From NCBI RefSeq assembly GCF_017310035.1, contig NZ_CP022296.1, forward strand, positions 62,001 through 126,000: a stretch of DNA of 64,000 nt, written 5' to 3'. This document shows, in pieces, positions 41,965-50,060 of the stretch. Source of the DNA: Nocardioides sp. S5. GTDB lineage: Bacteria; Actinomycetota; Actinomycetes; Propionibacteriales; Nocardioidaceae. Both the position numbers and the translations under genes were made by a program. How positions within the stretch are numbered: position 1 is the first letter of the stretch; every line of letters begins with the position of its first letter. The notes below the pieces were generated by a model. That model made no database searches. It was not told the origin of the DNA and saw nothing but the letters and a program-made list of their open reading frames with translations.

Positions 41965-42621
41965 ATGACTCCCGCCCGCGCCCGGTCGGTCCACCTGGCC
42001 GTCGCCGTCGTCGCCTGGGCGGCGGTCGTCCTGCAGCTGGTGCTGGTGCTGCTCGGCTCGGCCGTCCTCGTCGAGGAGGACCCGCCCGGCCGCGCGGAGA
42101 GCGTCTACCGCTTCTTCGCCTACTTCACGATCCAGAGCAACCTGCTCGTCGCGCTCACCTCCACAATCCTGGCGCGCGACCCGGCCCTCGACCGCCGGGG
42201 CTGGCGCGTCGCCCGCCTTGCCGGCCTGGTCGGGAACACCGTCACCGGCCTGGTGCACTTCTTCCTGCTGCGCCCGCTGCTCGACCTCGACGGTGCGGAC
42301 TGGGTCGCCGACAAGCTGCTGCACATGGTGGTGCCGGTGCTCGCGCTGGCGGCCTGGGCTGTCGTCGGGCCCCGCCCACGGATCGCCGTGCGCGAGGCGG
42401 CGTACGCCCTGTGCTGGCCGCTGGCCTGGCTGGTCTGGACGCTCGCGGTGGGCGAGGTCGACGGCTGGGTGCCCTACCCGTTCCTCGACGCCGGCACCGA
42501 GGGGTGGGCCACGGTGGCGGTCGTCAGCGTCGGCATCACGGCGCTGTTCCTGCTGCTGTTCGGCGCCTTCGGGTGGCTGGACCGCAGGCTCGCTGCGGCG
42601 CCGCGCAGCGACCCGCGCTGA
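41965..42621 (+). CDS. Pr6Pr-family membrane protein
   Basis: A 218-residue protein with six predicted helices. YRFFAYFTIQSNLLVALTS and LLHMVVPVLALAAWAVVGPR are typical of Pr6Pr proteins, as is the WPLAWLVWTLAVG segment with the later YPFLD. The family resembles the FAR-17a/AIG1 group of lipid hydrolases, but activity here is unproven. TACGCT lies 6 bp before the ATG. Confidence 0.85.
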   Translation: MTPARARSVHLAVAVVAWAAVVLQLVLVLLGSAVLVEEDPPGRAESVYRFFAYFTIQSNLLVALTSTILARDPALDRRGWRVARLAGLVGNTVTGLVHFFLLRPLLDLDGADWVADKLLHMVVPVLALAAWAVVGPRPRIAVREAAYALCWPLAWLVWTLAVGEVDGWVPYPFLDAGTEGWATVAVVSVGITALFLLLFGAFGWLDRRLAAAPRSDPR

Positions 42622-42693
42622 ACCCACAGGCCCCGCGAGGTTTGGTGCCGACCGGCACGCGGAAGGATGTCGGCGTCCGGAAGGAGACCGACG

Positions 42694-43908
42694 TTGAACG
42701 ACATCGTCATCAGGTACGACACGCTGGCCCTCACCCAGCAGGTGCTCGAGCGCCAGCACGGCCACGCCCAGCAGATGGCCTCCTACATCCGGTCCCAGGG
42801 AGACATCGGTGACGCCACCGGTCTGCTGCTCCAGGTCTTCGACCCGCTGTCGCGTGCCGCGGTCCAGGCGGCCGGCTACGCCATGGACGCGCTGGCCTCG
42901 CTCGAGCAGGCCGCCGCCGCGGCGGTCGGCGAGACCGCCGTCGACTTCCGCAACCAGGACGGCTCGGTCAGCGACTTCTTCACCACCCTCGGCGGCGAGC
43001 TCGGCGCGTGCGGCGGTGCCGCGGGCCCGACCGGCCCCTACCCCGACCTGCGCGGCCCGACGCTGCCGGCCGCGGGCGAGTCGGCCGGCGGCGACCACGG
43101 CGACGTCAACTCGTTCATCTGGGAGAAGGGCGCCGACACCGTCGGTGCCGTGGGTGACGGCGTGAGCGATGCCCGCCAGCTGATCGAGCGGGTGGGCGAC
43201 CTCGGCAACGGCGGCCCGGTGCGCGAGCAGGTCGACGCGACGTCGTACCTCGTCGCGCCCAGCAACCCGGAGAACCCGGTGCAGGACCTGCGCTGGAGCG
43301 CGGGCGCGATCCTCGGCAGCATCGACTGGGTGGCCGAGCAGTTCCTCGGCTACTCGATCCTCGACCGCTGCATCTACCACCCCTTCGCCGGTGACTGGGA
43401 GGCGATCTTCCGTGCCTCGGAGGCGTGGAGCCACTGCGGCGACGCGTGCTTCGCGCTGGCTCGCAACCACGCCGGGCTGGTCGCCTCGACCGCGCCGACC
43501 TGGCAGGGCGTCTCGGGCCACTCGTTCCGCGCCAGCATGACGTCGGTGTCGGGCGGAGCCCTCGGCATGCAGTACGCCATGGGCTACGCCAGCGACCTGG
43601 TCAAGAACATCTCGACCGCCTGCAAGCTCGCCGCGACGGGCATCGGCATGGCGCTGAACTTCATCGTCAACAAGCTGCTGAAGATGGCCGCGCAGGCGGC
43701 GACGCCGGTGGTCGGCTGGGCGGTCGGCGCGGTGACGCTCTACAGCGACATCGAGGGCATCGTGAAGAAGGTGAAGCTGATCTACACGATCATCGAGACC
43801 ATCGCGACCGCGATCGAGGGCTTCGCTGAGGGCAAGATGGCGATCATGGACAAGTACGAGGTCATCGCCGACGTGGTGTCGGGCTTCGGTCAGAGCGCCA
43901 CCGCATGA
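42694..43908 (+). CDS. ESX-like WxG-domain protein, putative type VII substrate
   Basis: A 404-residue protein with no signal peptide. The N-terminal 85 residues are helical (TLALTQQVLERQHGHAQQMASY onward). A second helical hairpin has a WxG turn at about residue 269 (STAPTWQGVSGHSFRASM), as in WXG100 proteins. The C-terminal 110 residues hold hydrophobic helices (ATPVVGWAVGAVTLYS, LIYTIIETIATAIEGF) that could insert in membranes. The TTG at 42694 is chosen because AAGGAG lies 8 bases before it; an ATG at 42667 is in frame but has no such site. It overlaps the next gene by 4 bp. Confidence 0.65.
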   Translation: MNDIVIRYDTLALTQQVLERQHGHAQQMASYIRSQGDIGDATGLLLQVFDPLSRAAVQAAGYAMDALASLEQAAAAAVGETAVDFRNQDGSVSDFFTTLGGELGACGGAAGPTGPYPDLRGPTLPAAGESAGGDHGDVNSFIWEKGADTVGAVGDGVSDARQLIERVGDLGNGGPVREQVDATSYLVAPSNPENPVQDLRWSAGAILGSIDWVAEQFLGYSILDRCIYHPFAGDWEAIFRASEAWSHCGDACFALARNHAGLVASTAPTWQGVSGHSFRASMTSVSGGALGMQYAMGYASDLVKNISTACKLAATGIGMALNFIVNKLLKMAAQAATPVVGWAVGAVTLYSDIEGIVKKVKLIYTIIETIATAIEGFAEGKMAIMDKYEVIADVVSGFGQSATA

Positions 43909-44300
43909 GCGTGCCCGGTGGACAGCCCGACCCCGTGCTGGCGCGGCTCGAGGCGCTGATCGGCACCCTCGAGCGCGACGCGCGTGCCTCCGAGCGCGAG
44001 CTCGCCGACAGCGACCGCGAGCGTGCCGACGCGGCCCGCGACGGCCGGATGGGACCGGAGTGGCAGCGGGTCCAGCGACGCATCGACGCCGGCGAGACGA
44101 CGGTGCTCGACGTCTTCTCCGGTCGCGACGAGTCGCCCGAGGCACAGCGCCTGCGCGAGATGTCCAGCGCCAACCTCCAGGCCCTGCGCGAGACGATGCC
44201 GCCGGACCTGGTCGAGGAGGTCGAGGACAGCGACGAGGCCTTCGACCGGATGCGCGAGCGCGTGACGCGTCCTCCGCGGCGGGACGTCGACGATGCCTGA
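43905..44300 (+). CDS. Hydrophilic coiled-coil protein, partner of the ESX-like protein
   Basis: A 131-residue highly charged protein. Residues 10-60 form a likely coiled coil (LARLEALIGTLERDARASERELADSDRERADAARDG), and the rest is helical with LREMSSANLQALRETMPPDLVEEVEDS. It overlaps the upstream gene by 4 bp (ATGA) and the downstream gene by 8 bp. Size and charge suit a chaperone or dedicated partner of the upstream protein, but no family is recognised. Confidence 0.6.
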   Translation: MSVPGGQPDPVLARLEALIGTLERDARASERELADSDRERADAARDGRMGPEWQRVQRRIDAGETTVLDVFSGRDESPEAQRLREMSSANLQALRETMPPDLVEEVEDSDEAFDRMRERVTRPPRRDVDDA

Positions 44301-44667
44301 GCCGACCGTCCGGCGCTGGTCGCGCCGCATCGTCCACCCGCGCCTGACCCTCACCACCACCGACGTCGAGGCCACGTTGCGCCAGGTCGAGGCGTGCCTG
44401 AACGACGAGGGCTTCCGCAGCACGCCCGCCGACGACGGGTTCCGCGCGAAGCGTCGTCCGTGGCTCTCCTGGCTCGCCGCGGCCGCCGCGACCTCGTGCG
44501 TGGTCTTCGTCGAGCCGACGTCACCGAGCACCGTCGTCGTCGACGTCGAGGACACCGGAAACCACCCGGCCCCCGACAAGGTCGCCGAGGCGCTCACCGA
44601 CGCCGTACGCCTCCTCGCCTCCGCCGGCGTCGAGGTGCAGGTGGGCGAGTGGCAGGCCGTCCCCTGA
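44293..44667 (+). CDS. Small protein, third gene of the ESX-like operon
   Basis: A 124-residue protein: a basic N-terminus, an alpha-beta core (RLTLTTTDVEATLRQVEACLNDEGFRS), a short hydrophobic stretch (LSWLAAAAATSCVVFVEP) and a second alpha-beta segment (APDKVAEALTDAVRLLASAGVEVQVGEW). Two similar halves may be present. No family recognised. Coupling to the two genes before it implies a shared job. Confidence 0.6.
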   Translation: MPEPTVRRWSRRIVHPRLTLTTTDVEATLRQVEACLNDEGFRSTPADDGFRAKRRPWLSWLAAAAATSCVVFVEPTSPSTVVVDVEDTGNHPAPDKVAEALTDAVRLLASAGVEVQVGEWQAVP

Positions 44668-44705
44668 GCAGACCGCCCTTCCGGGTGCCCCGCTAGTGTC
44701 GAGGA

Positions 44706-45716
44706 ATGGAGTTTCGATACCTCGGCAACAGCGGACTGAAGATCTCTGAGATCACCTACGGCAACTGGCTGACGCACGGGTCCCAGGTCGAGAACGACGT
44801 CGCCACGCAGTGCGTGCGCGCCGCGCTCGACGAGGGCATCTCGACGTTCGACACCGCCGACGTCTACGCCAACACCGCGGCGGAGACCGTCCTCGGCGAG
44901 GCCCTGAAGGGCGAGCGCCGCGAGTCGCTGGAGATCTTCACGAAGGTCTACTGGCCCACCGGACCCAAGGGCAAGAACGACACCGGCCTGTCCCGCAAGC
45001 ACATCATGGAGTCGATCAACGGCTCGCTCGAGCGGCTGCAGACCGACTACGTCGACCTCTACCAGGCCCACCGCTACGACACCGAGACGCCGCTCGAGGA
45101 GACGATGCAGGCCTTCGCCGACATCGTCCGCCAGGGCAAGGCGCTCTACATCGGCGTCAGCGAGTGGACCGCCGACCAGATCCGCGCCGGCGTGGAGCTG
45201 TCGAAGGAGCTCGGCTTCCAGCTGATCTCCAGCCAGCCGCAGTACTCCATGCTCTGGCGCGTCATCGAGGGCGAGGTCGTGCCGACCTCCGCCGAGCTCG
45301 GCGTCTCGCAGATCGTCTGGAGCCCGATGGCACAGGGCGTCCTGTCCGGCAAGTACGTCCCCGGCCAGCCGCTGCCCGAGGGCTCGCGCGCCACCGACGA
45401 CAAGGGCGGCGCCGACATGATCAGCCGCTTCATGAACGACGACACCCTGTCCGCGGTGCAGGACCTCAAGCCGATCGCCGAGGACTGCGGCCTCACGATG
45501 GCGCAGCTCTCCATCGCCTGGGTGCTGCAGAACGACAACGTCGCCGCCGCGCTCGTCGGTGCCTCGCGCCCCGAGCAGGTCGCCGACAACGTCAAGGCCG
45601 CCGGGGTGAAGCTCGACGCCGACGTGATGAAGCGCATCGACGACGCGCTCGGCTCGGTCGTGATCAGCGACCCGGCCAAGACCGCCGAGGGTGCGCCGAA
45701 GGGGCGCGTGGTCTGA
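44706..45716 (+). CDS. Aldo-keto reductase (Kv-beta-like)
   Basis: A 336-residue reductase. FDTADVYANTAAETVLGEAL holds the catalytic Asp and Tyr, FTKVYWP the Lys, and YQAHRYD the His. The length and the WSPMAQGVLSGKYVPGQPLPEGSRA segment suit the AKR6/Kv-beta class. It reduces aldehydes or ketones with NADPH. TAGTGT lies 6 bp before the ATG. A hairpin and a repeat follow the stop. Confidence 0.94.
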   Translation: MEFRYLGNSGLKISEITYGNWLTHGSQVENDVATQCVRAALDEGISTFDTADVYANTAAETVLGEALKGERRESLEIFTKVYWPTGPKGKNDTGLSRKHIMESINGSLERLQTDYVDLYQAHRYDTETPLEETMQAFADIVRQGKALYIGVSEWTADQIRAGVELSKELGFQLISSQPQYSMLWRVIEGEVVPTSAELGVSQIVWSPMAQGVLSGKYVPGQPLPEGSRATDDKGGADMISRFMNDDTLSAVQDLKPIAEDCGLTMAQLSIAWVLQNDNVAAALVGASRPEQVADNVKAAGVKLDADVMKRIDDALGSVVISDPAKTAEGAPKGRVV

Positions 45717-45739
45717 GGCCTCGGTCTCCCGCCGTCCTT

Positions 45740-45820
45740 GAGGGATCCCCGGCTGACCGGGGATCCCTCAGGTTGTCGGCCTCTGCACGCCCTGACAACC
45801 CGTGGGAGAGCCTGACAACC
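45740..45820. repeat. Hairpin and GACAACC repeats, relative of the interspersed repeat (copy C)
   Basis: GAGGGATCCCCGG (45740-45752) pairs perfectly with CCGGGGATCCCTC (45757-45769) around 4 nt; the left arm is identical to the opening of copy B at 51581. It is followed by AGGTTGTC (45770-45777) and two direct CCTGACAACC copies (45791-45800 and 45811-45820), all sharing GGTTGTC or its complement. The hairpin probably ends the aldo-keto reductase transcript. Confidence 0.7.
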
Positions 45821-45888
45821 TCTGGCCTCGGGCGTACGCCCAGGCGGCAGCCCGGCCGACCTGTGGTCGTCCGACGCGCCGGTTCGCC

Positions 45889-47151
45889 TCAGGGGCGCGT
45901 CACCCGATAGCGCACGAACGCCGGCACCGCGAGCGCGGCGAGCACCGTGAAGACCACGACCAGTACGCCGCCGCCGGCTGCGGCGACCGCGGCCCCGGTG
46001 GCTGCCGCGGTGGCGCCGTGGGCCACGTCGGCGACCCGGGGGCCGCCGGCGACCACGACGATGAAGATGCCCTGGAGCCGGCCGCGCACCTCGTCGGCCG
46101 CCGCCGACTGCAGCATCGAGGTGCGGAAGGCCGCGGACGCCATGTCCGCGGCGCCGCCGATCGCCAGCATCAGCACGGCGATGCCGAGCATCAGCGCAGG
46201 CGCGAAGGGCGCGAGCATCGCGGCCACGCCGAAGCCGACCATCGCCACGCCCCAGACCAGGATCGCGACGATCACCGCGAGGCCCTGGCGCTCCACGCGC
46301 GACACCCAGCCCGACAGGACGCCGCCGACCACCGCGCCTGCGGGGATCGCGGCGAAGAGCAGCGCGAAGGCCAGCCCGCCCTCGCTGGGCCCGCCGAAGT
46401 CGACGTCGGCCATCTCCGGGAAGAGCGCCCGCGGCATCCCGAAGACCATGGCGATGATGTCGACGACGAACGACATCATCAGCACCGGCTGGGTCCGCAG
46501 GTAGCGGAAGCCGTCGATCACCGCCCTGATCCCCGGCGTCACCGTCACGCCCATCACCGGCAGCGGCGGGAGGTGCACGACGGCGCCGAGGGTGGCGAGC
46601 AGCGCGATCGTGTCGAGCAGGTAGAGCCAGGAGAAGCCCACCAGCGGGATCAGCGCCCCGCCGACGAGCGGACCGGCGATGCCGCCGGCCTGCATGACGG
46701 TCATGTTGAGCGAGTTGGCGGCCGGGAGCAGCTCCTGGTCGAGCAGCCGCGGCAGCAGCGCCGACCGGGTGGGCTGATTGACGGCGAAGAAGGCCTGCTG
46801 CACCGCGAAGAGGGACAGCAGCAGCCACACGTCCTCGGTGCCGGTGGCCGCCTGGAGCCAGAAGCCGAGGCTCGTGAGGATCAGTCCGACCGTCGTGATG
46901 ACCAGCAGCGTGCGGCGGTCGAAGACGTCGGCGAGCGCACCGCCCCACAGGCCGAAGACGACCAGCGGCACCAGCCCGAAGACCCCGGTCAGGCCGACGT
47001 AGGCCGACGACCCGGTCATCGCGTAGATCTGCGCCGGGACGGCCACGACCGTGAGCTGGGCGCCGATGACGGTGATGATGTTGGCCCGCCAGAGGCGGCG
47101 GAAGTGGGGGTTGGCGAGAGGGCGGGTGTCCGCCAGCAGTCGCCTCTCCAC
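45889..47151 (-). CDS. MFS exporter (EntS/MFS_3-like)
   Basis: A 420-residue transporter with about 12 helices. Its opening (PHFRRLWRANIITVIGAQLTVVAVPAQIYAMTGSSAYVGL) and GGALADVFDRRTLLVITT resemble EntS-type siderophore or drug exporters. QPTRSALLPRLLDQELLPAANSL is also typical. The substrate is unknown; no siderophore genes are near. The GTG start has TAGCCT 6 bp upstream. It is divergent from the metal-sensor gene. Confidence 0.88.
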   Translation of the reverse strand: MERRLLADTRPLANPHFRRLWRANIITVIGAQLTVVAVPAQIYAMTGSSAYVGLTGVFGLVPLVVFGLWGGALADVFDRRTLLVITTVGLILTSLGFWLQAATGTEDVWLLLSLFAVQQAFFAVNQPTRSALLPRLLDQELLPAANSLNMTVMQAGGIAGPLVGGALIPLVGFSWLYLLDTIALLATLGAVVHLPPLPVMGVTVTPGIRAVIDGFRYLRTQPVLMMSFVVDIIAMVFGMPRALFPEMADVDFGGPSEGGLAFALLFAAIPAGAVVGGVLSGWVSRVERQGLAVIVAILVWGVAMVGFGVAAMLAPFAPALMLGIAVLMLAIGGAADMASAAFRTSMLQSAAADEVRGRLQGIFIVVVAGGPRVADVAHGATAAATGAAVAAAGGGVLVVVFTVLAALAVPAFVRYRVTRP

Positions 47152-47157
47152 CCGCGC

Positions 47158-47253
47158 AGGCTAGGTCACGCGTACGCCGCTGCGCCGCGCAGGTCGGCTG
47201 CGGACCGGCTGGACCGATCGACGTCACAGGCATAACATCGGCACGTGACGATG
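47158..47253. promoter_or_regulatory. Divergent promoters of the MFS and CmtR-type genes
   Basis: TAGCCT (47163-47158, minus strand) and TAACAT (47233-47238, plus strand) are the -10 boxes, each 6 bp from its GTG. CATCG-GCACGTGA-CGATG (47236-47253) is an inverted repeat spanning the regulator's own start codon, a plausible autoregulatory operator. Confidence 0.55.
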
Positions 47254-47631
47254 AAAGCGACTGACGCCGCTGCCCCGGGCGTCGAGGGGACGACCGGGCT
47301 CACGGCCGCGGCCTGCCTCTTCCACGGGTTCTCCGACACCTCGCGGCTCTCGATCGTGCGCCACCTCGCTCTGGGTGAGCACCGCGTCGTCGACCTCACC
47401 GCGCACCTCGGTCTCGCGCAGAGCACCGTCTCCCAGCACCTCGCCTGCCTCAAGGACTGCGGGCTCGTCTCGTCCCGGCCCGTGGGGCGGGCCTCGATGT
47501 GGTCGCTCAACCACGCCGACACCGTGATGGACCTGCTCGCCTCGGCCGAGAGGCTGCTCGCCCTGACCGGCGACGCGGTCACGCTGTGCCCGACCTACGG
47601 CCCCGACTCGCTCCACGGCGAGGCGTCGTGA
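47245..47631 (+). CDS. CmtR-type ArsR/SmtB metal-sensing repressor
   Basis: A 128-residue winged-helix repressor. The recognition region reads LGLAQSTVSQHLACLKDCGLV. Cys68 and Cys72 are four apart in the DNA-binding helix and Cys115 lies in the tail (DAVTLCPTYG); this is the Cys layout of mycobacterial CmtR, which senses Cd2+ and Pb2+ (C57, C61, C102). It overlaps a cation-exporter gene by 4 bp, which it likely controls. The start is a GTG with TAACAT 6 bp upstream. Confidence 0.9.
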   Translation: MTMKATDAAAPGVEGTTGLTAAACLFHGFSDTSRLSIVRHLALGEHRVVDLTAHLGLAQSTVSQHLACLKDCGLVSSRPVGRASMWSLNHADTVMDLLASAERLLALTGDAVTLCPTYGPDSLHGEAS

Positions 47632-48377
47632 CCACCTCCTCCGTCCGCGACGCCGGCGAGCGGCGGCAGCTGGGTCGTCGCGCCCAGCTGCTCGCCGCGG
47701 CGTCGGTGTCCTACAACCTCGTCGAGGCAGTCATCGCCGTGACCGCCGGACTCGTCGCCGGATCCGTCGCGCTCGTGGGCTTCGGACTGGACTCCATGGT
47801 CGAGGTGTCCAGCGGCCTGATCATCCTGTGGCAGTTCCGCCACCCGTTGCCCGAGTCACGCGAGCGCGTGGCGCTGCGGCTGATGGCAGTCTCGTTCTTC
47901 GCGCTGGCGGCGTACGTCGGCGTCGAGTCCGTCCGCGCCCTGGTCGGCGGCCACGCCCCGGACCCGTCCCCGGTCGGCATCGCGCTGGCCGCCGCCTCGC
48001 TGGTGGTCATGCCGTTCCTGTCCTGGGCGCAGCGACGCACCGGCCGAGCGTTGGGGTCGAACGCGGTGGTGGCGGACTCGACCCAGACGTTGCTGTGCAC
48101 CTACCTCTCCGCCGTCCTGCTGGTCGGTCTGGTGCTCAACGCGACGTTGGGGTGGTCGTGGGCGGACCCGGTCGCCGGGCTCGTCATCGCGGTCGTGGCC
48201 GCGAGGGAGGGGCTCGAGGCCTGGCGGGGCGAGGGCTGCTGCGCGCCCGCCGGGGGACAGGCGCACGCCGACCGGGACGCCGGTTGCTGCGGTGACGGTT
48301 GCGGCTGCACCGCGTCCGGAGCGCTCACGATCGGCTCCGCCCGCGACGCACGCCCGGGTCGCGACGGGGTGTCGTGA
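47628..48377 (+). CDS. CDF-family cation transporter with a Cys-rich tail
   Basis: A 249-residue membrane protein with about six helices. SVALVGFGLDSMVEVSSG and VADSTQTLLCTYLSAVL carry acidic residues in place of the usual HxxxD metal sites. The C-terminus is unusual: instead of the normal cytoplasmic domain it has EGCCAPAGG and CCGDGCGC, seven Cys that could hold a soft metal. Co-transcription with the CmtR-type sensor suggests Cd2+/Pb2+ or Zn2+ efflux. It starts at a GTG (GTGA overlap). Confidence 0.87.
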   Translation: MTTSSVRDAGERRQLGRRAQLLAAASVSYNLVEAVIAVTAGLVAGSVALVGFGLDSMVEVSSGLIILWQFRHPLPESRERVALRLMAVSFFALAAYVGVESVRALVGGHAPDPSPVGIALAAASLVVMPFLSWAQRRTGRALGSNAVVADSTQTLLCTYLSAVLLVGLVLNATLGWSWADPVAGLVIAVVAAREGLEAWRGEGCCAPAGGQAHADRDAGCCGDGCGCTASGALTIGSARDARPGRDGVS

Positions 48378-49276
48378 TGGGCGCGGGACACGGGCACGGC
48401 CACGCCGGCGCGCGGCACCGGTGGCGCCTCGCCGTCGCCTTCGGCCTCGTCGCGACCTTCTTCGTCGTCGAGCTCGTCGCCGGCCTCGTCAGCGGCTCGC
48501 TGGCGCTGCTCTCCGACGCCGGGCACATGGCCGCCGACGTCGTGGCGCTCGGCGCGGCCCTGGTCGCCACGAAGATCGCCACCCGCCGCGACGACACCGG
48601 TCGCCGCACCTACGGCTCCTACCGCGCCGAGGTCTTCGCCTCCGGCTTCACGGTGCTGCTGATGCTCGGGGTGGCGGCGTACGTCGTCGTCGAGGCCGTA
48701 CGCCGTGCCGGGGAGGCGGTCGAGGTGTCGTCCGGCCCGATGCTGGTCGTCGGCGCCCTCGGACTGGTCGTCAACGTCGTGTGCCTCGGTCTGCTGCGCG
48801 GCGGGGCGAAGGAGTCGATCAACGTGCGCGGGGCCTACCTCGAGGTGGTGGCCGACACCGCCGGCAGCCTCGGGGTGGTGCTGGCCGGTGTCCTGGTCGC
48901 GCTGACCGGCTCCACCAGCGCCGACACCGTCGTGGCGCTCGCCATCGGCGGGTTCGTCGCGGTGCGCGCGGTCGTCCTCGGGCGGGAGGTGCTGACCGTC
49001 CTGGGACAGCACGCACCCCACGACGTGGACCTCGACGCCGTGGTGCGCGACCTCGAGCAGGTGCCCGGCGTCGCGCAGGTGCACGACCTGCATGCCTGGA
49101 CGCTGACGTCGGGGATGAACGTCGCGACCGCCCACCTCGTGCTCCGCGTCGGCGCCGACTCGCAGGTCGTGCTGGGCGCCGCCCGGGCCACCCTGCGCGA
49201 GGGCCACGGGATCGACCACGCGACGCTCCAGGTGGAGGTCACGCCCGCCCGCGAGTGCCACGAGGCGACCTGGTGA
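48377..49276 (+). CDS. CDF zinc/cadmium exporter (CzcD/ZitB type)
   Basis: A 299-residue cation-diffusion-facilitator. It opens with a His-rich MGAGHGHGHAG segment. SLALLSDAGHMAADVVAL and GAYLEVVADTAGSLGVVL carry the HxxxD and DxxxD transport sites. The C-terminal domain (VPGVAQVHDLHAWTLTSGMNVATAHLVL) matches ZitB. It exports Zn2+, possibly Cd2+ or Co2+. The ATG overlaps the previous stop by one base (TGATG), so it belongs to the CmtR operon. Confidence 0.93.
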   Translation: MGAGHGHGHAGARHRWRLAVAFGLVATFFVVELVAGLVSGSLALLSDAGHMAADVVALGAALVATKIATRRDDTGRRTYGSYRAEVFASGFTVLLMLGVAAYVVVEAVRRAGEAVEVSSGPMLVVGALGLVVNVVCLGLLRGGAKESINVRGAYLEVVADTAGSLGVVLAGVLVALTGSTSADTVVALAIGGFVAVRAVVLGREVLTVLGQHAPHDVDLDAVVRDLEQVPGVAQVHDLHAWTLTSGMNVATAHLVLRVGADSQVVLGAARATLREGHGIDHATLQVEVTPARECHEATW

Positions 49277-49330
49277 CACACTGAGCGGCGTACGCGCCCG
49301 GTCCGCACGGCGCCGCGAGACGAGGTGCAC

Positions 49331-49951
49331 GTGTCCGAGGCAGTGATCGAACACCCCGCCACGCCCACGCTCGCAAAGAGCGCCAACGTCCTGGCCAAGG
49401 GCGCGCTCGTGCTGCTCCTCGTCTTCGCGGTGGTCTACCCCGACCAGGCCAACCTGCGTGACAAGGCCGCCGGCATGCGGGCCATCGGCTACCCCCTCGT
49501 GTCCTTCACCATCCCGGTGCTGTGGTGGACGCTGTGGCGCGACCGGATGTCGTTCCCCTGGCTGCCCGACCTGCTCATCACCCTCACCTGCTTCTCCGAC
49601 ATCCTCGGCAACCGGATGGACCTCTACGACACGGTCGTGTGGTTCGACGACTGGATGCACTTCGTCAACACCGGCCTCCTCGCGGCCGCGTTCGTGCTGC
49701 TGACGCTGCCCCGGGACGTCGGTTTCGGCCGCGTCCTCGAGCGCTGCCTCGCCTTCGGGGCGACCGTGGCGATCGCGTGGGAGGTGGCGGAGTTCTTCGC
49801 CTTCATCAGCCGCTCGACCGAGCGGGAGTTCGCCTACGCCGACACCCTCGGCGACCTCGCCCTCGGCACCGCCGGTGCCGTCGTCGCAGCGCTGGTCATC
49901 CACCGCGCCTGGCGCCACGGGTACCTGGTGCACCCCCACCCGCTGCGCTGA
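49331..49951 (+). CDS. DUF2238-like membrane protein
   Basis: A 206-residue protein with about five helices. DTVVWFDDWMHFVNTGLLAAAF and TVAIAWEVAEFFAFISRS, then YADTLGDLALGTAGAVVAAL, carry the conserved Asp, His and Glu of DUF2238/YjdF-type proteins. Function unknown; the residues could bind a metal. The GTG at 49331 (VSEAVIEHP) is used; another GTG at 49325 adds two residues. Confidence 0.78.
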   Translation: MSEAVIEHPATPTLAKSANVLAKGALVLLLVFAVVYPDQANLRDKAAGMRAIGYPLVSFTIPVLWWTLWRDRMSFPWLPDLLITLTCFSDILGNRMDLYDTVVWFDDWMHFVNTGLLAAAFVLLTLPRDVGFGRVLERCLAFGATVAIAWEVAEFFAFISRSTEREFAYADTLGDLALGTAGAVVAALVIHRAWRHGYLVHPHPLR

Positions 49952-49997
49952 TCCGACGATCCGGCGTGCCGGCACAGCGATCCCGACGGTCCGTCGG
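49952..49997. promoter_or_regulatory. Two PucR-type operator candidates upstream of the aldehyde dehydrogenase
   Basis: CCGACGATCCGGCGT (49953-49967) and CCGACGGTCCGTCGG (49983-49997, a perfect palindrome about one base) lie 30 bp apart, start to start. The same motif occurs at two other promoters of this catabolic island. Confidence 0.7.
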
Positions 49998-50060
49998 TGG
50001 CTGCGCCGCCCGCGCCGGGGCGAGGATGGGCGCGGCCCGATCGGACCCGAGGAGCTCACC

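Noticed and set aside
42667..42693. Upstream ATG start for the ESX-like protein
   Set aside because: No ribosome site precedes it, whereas the TTG at 42694 has AAGGAG at the right distance.
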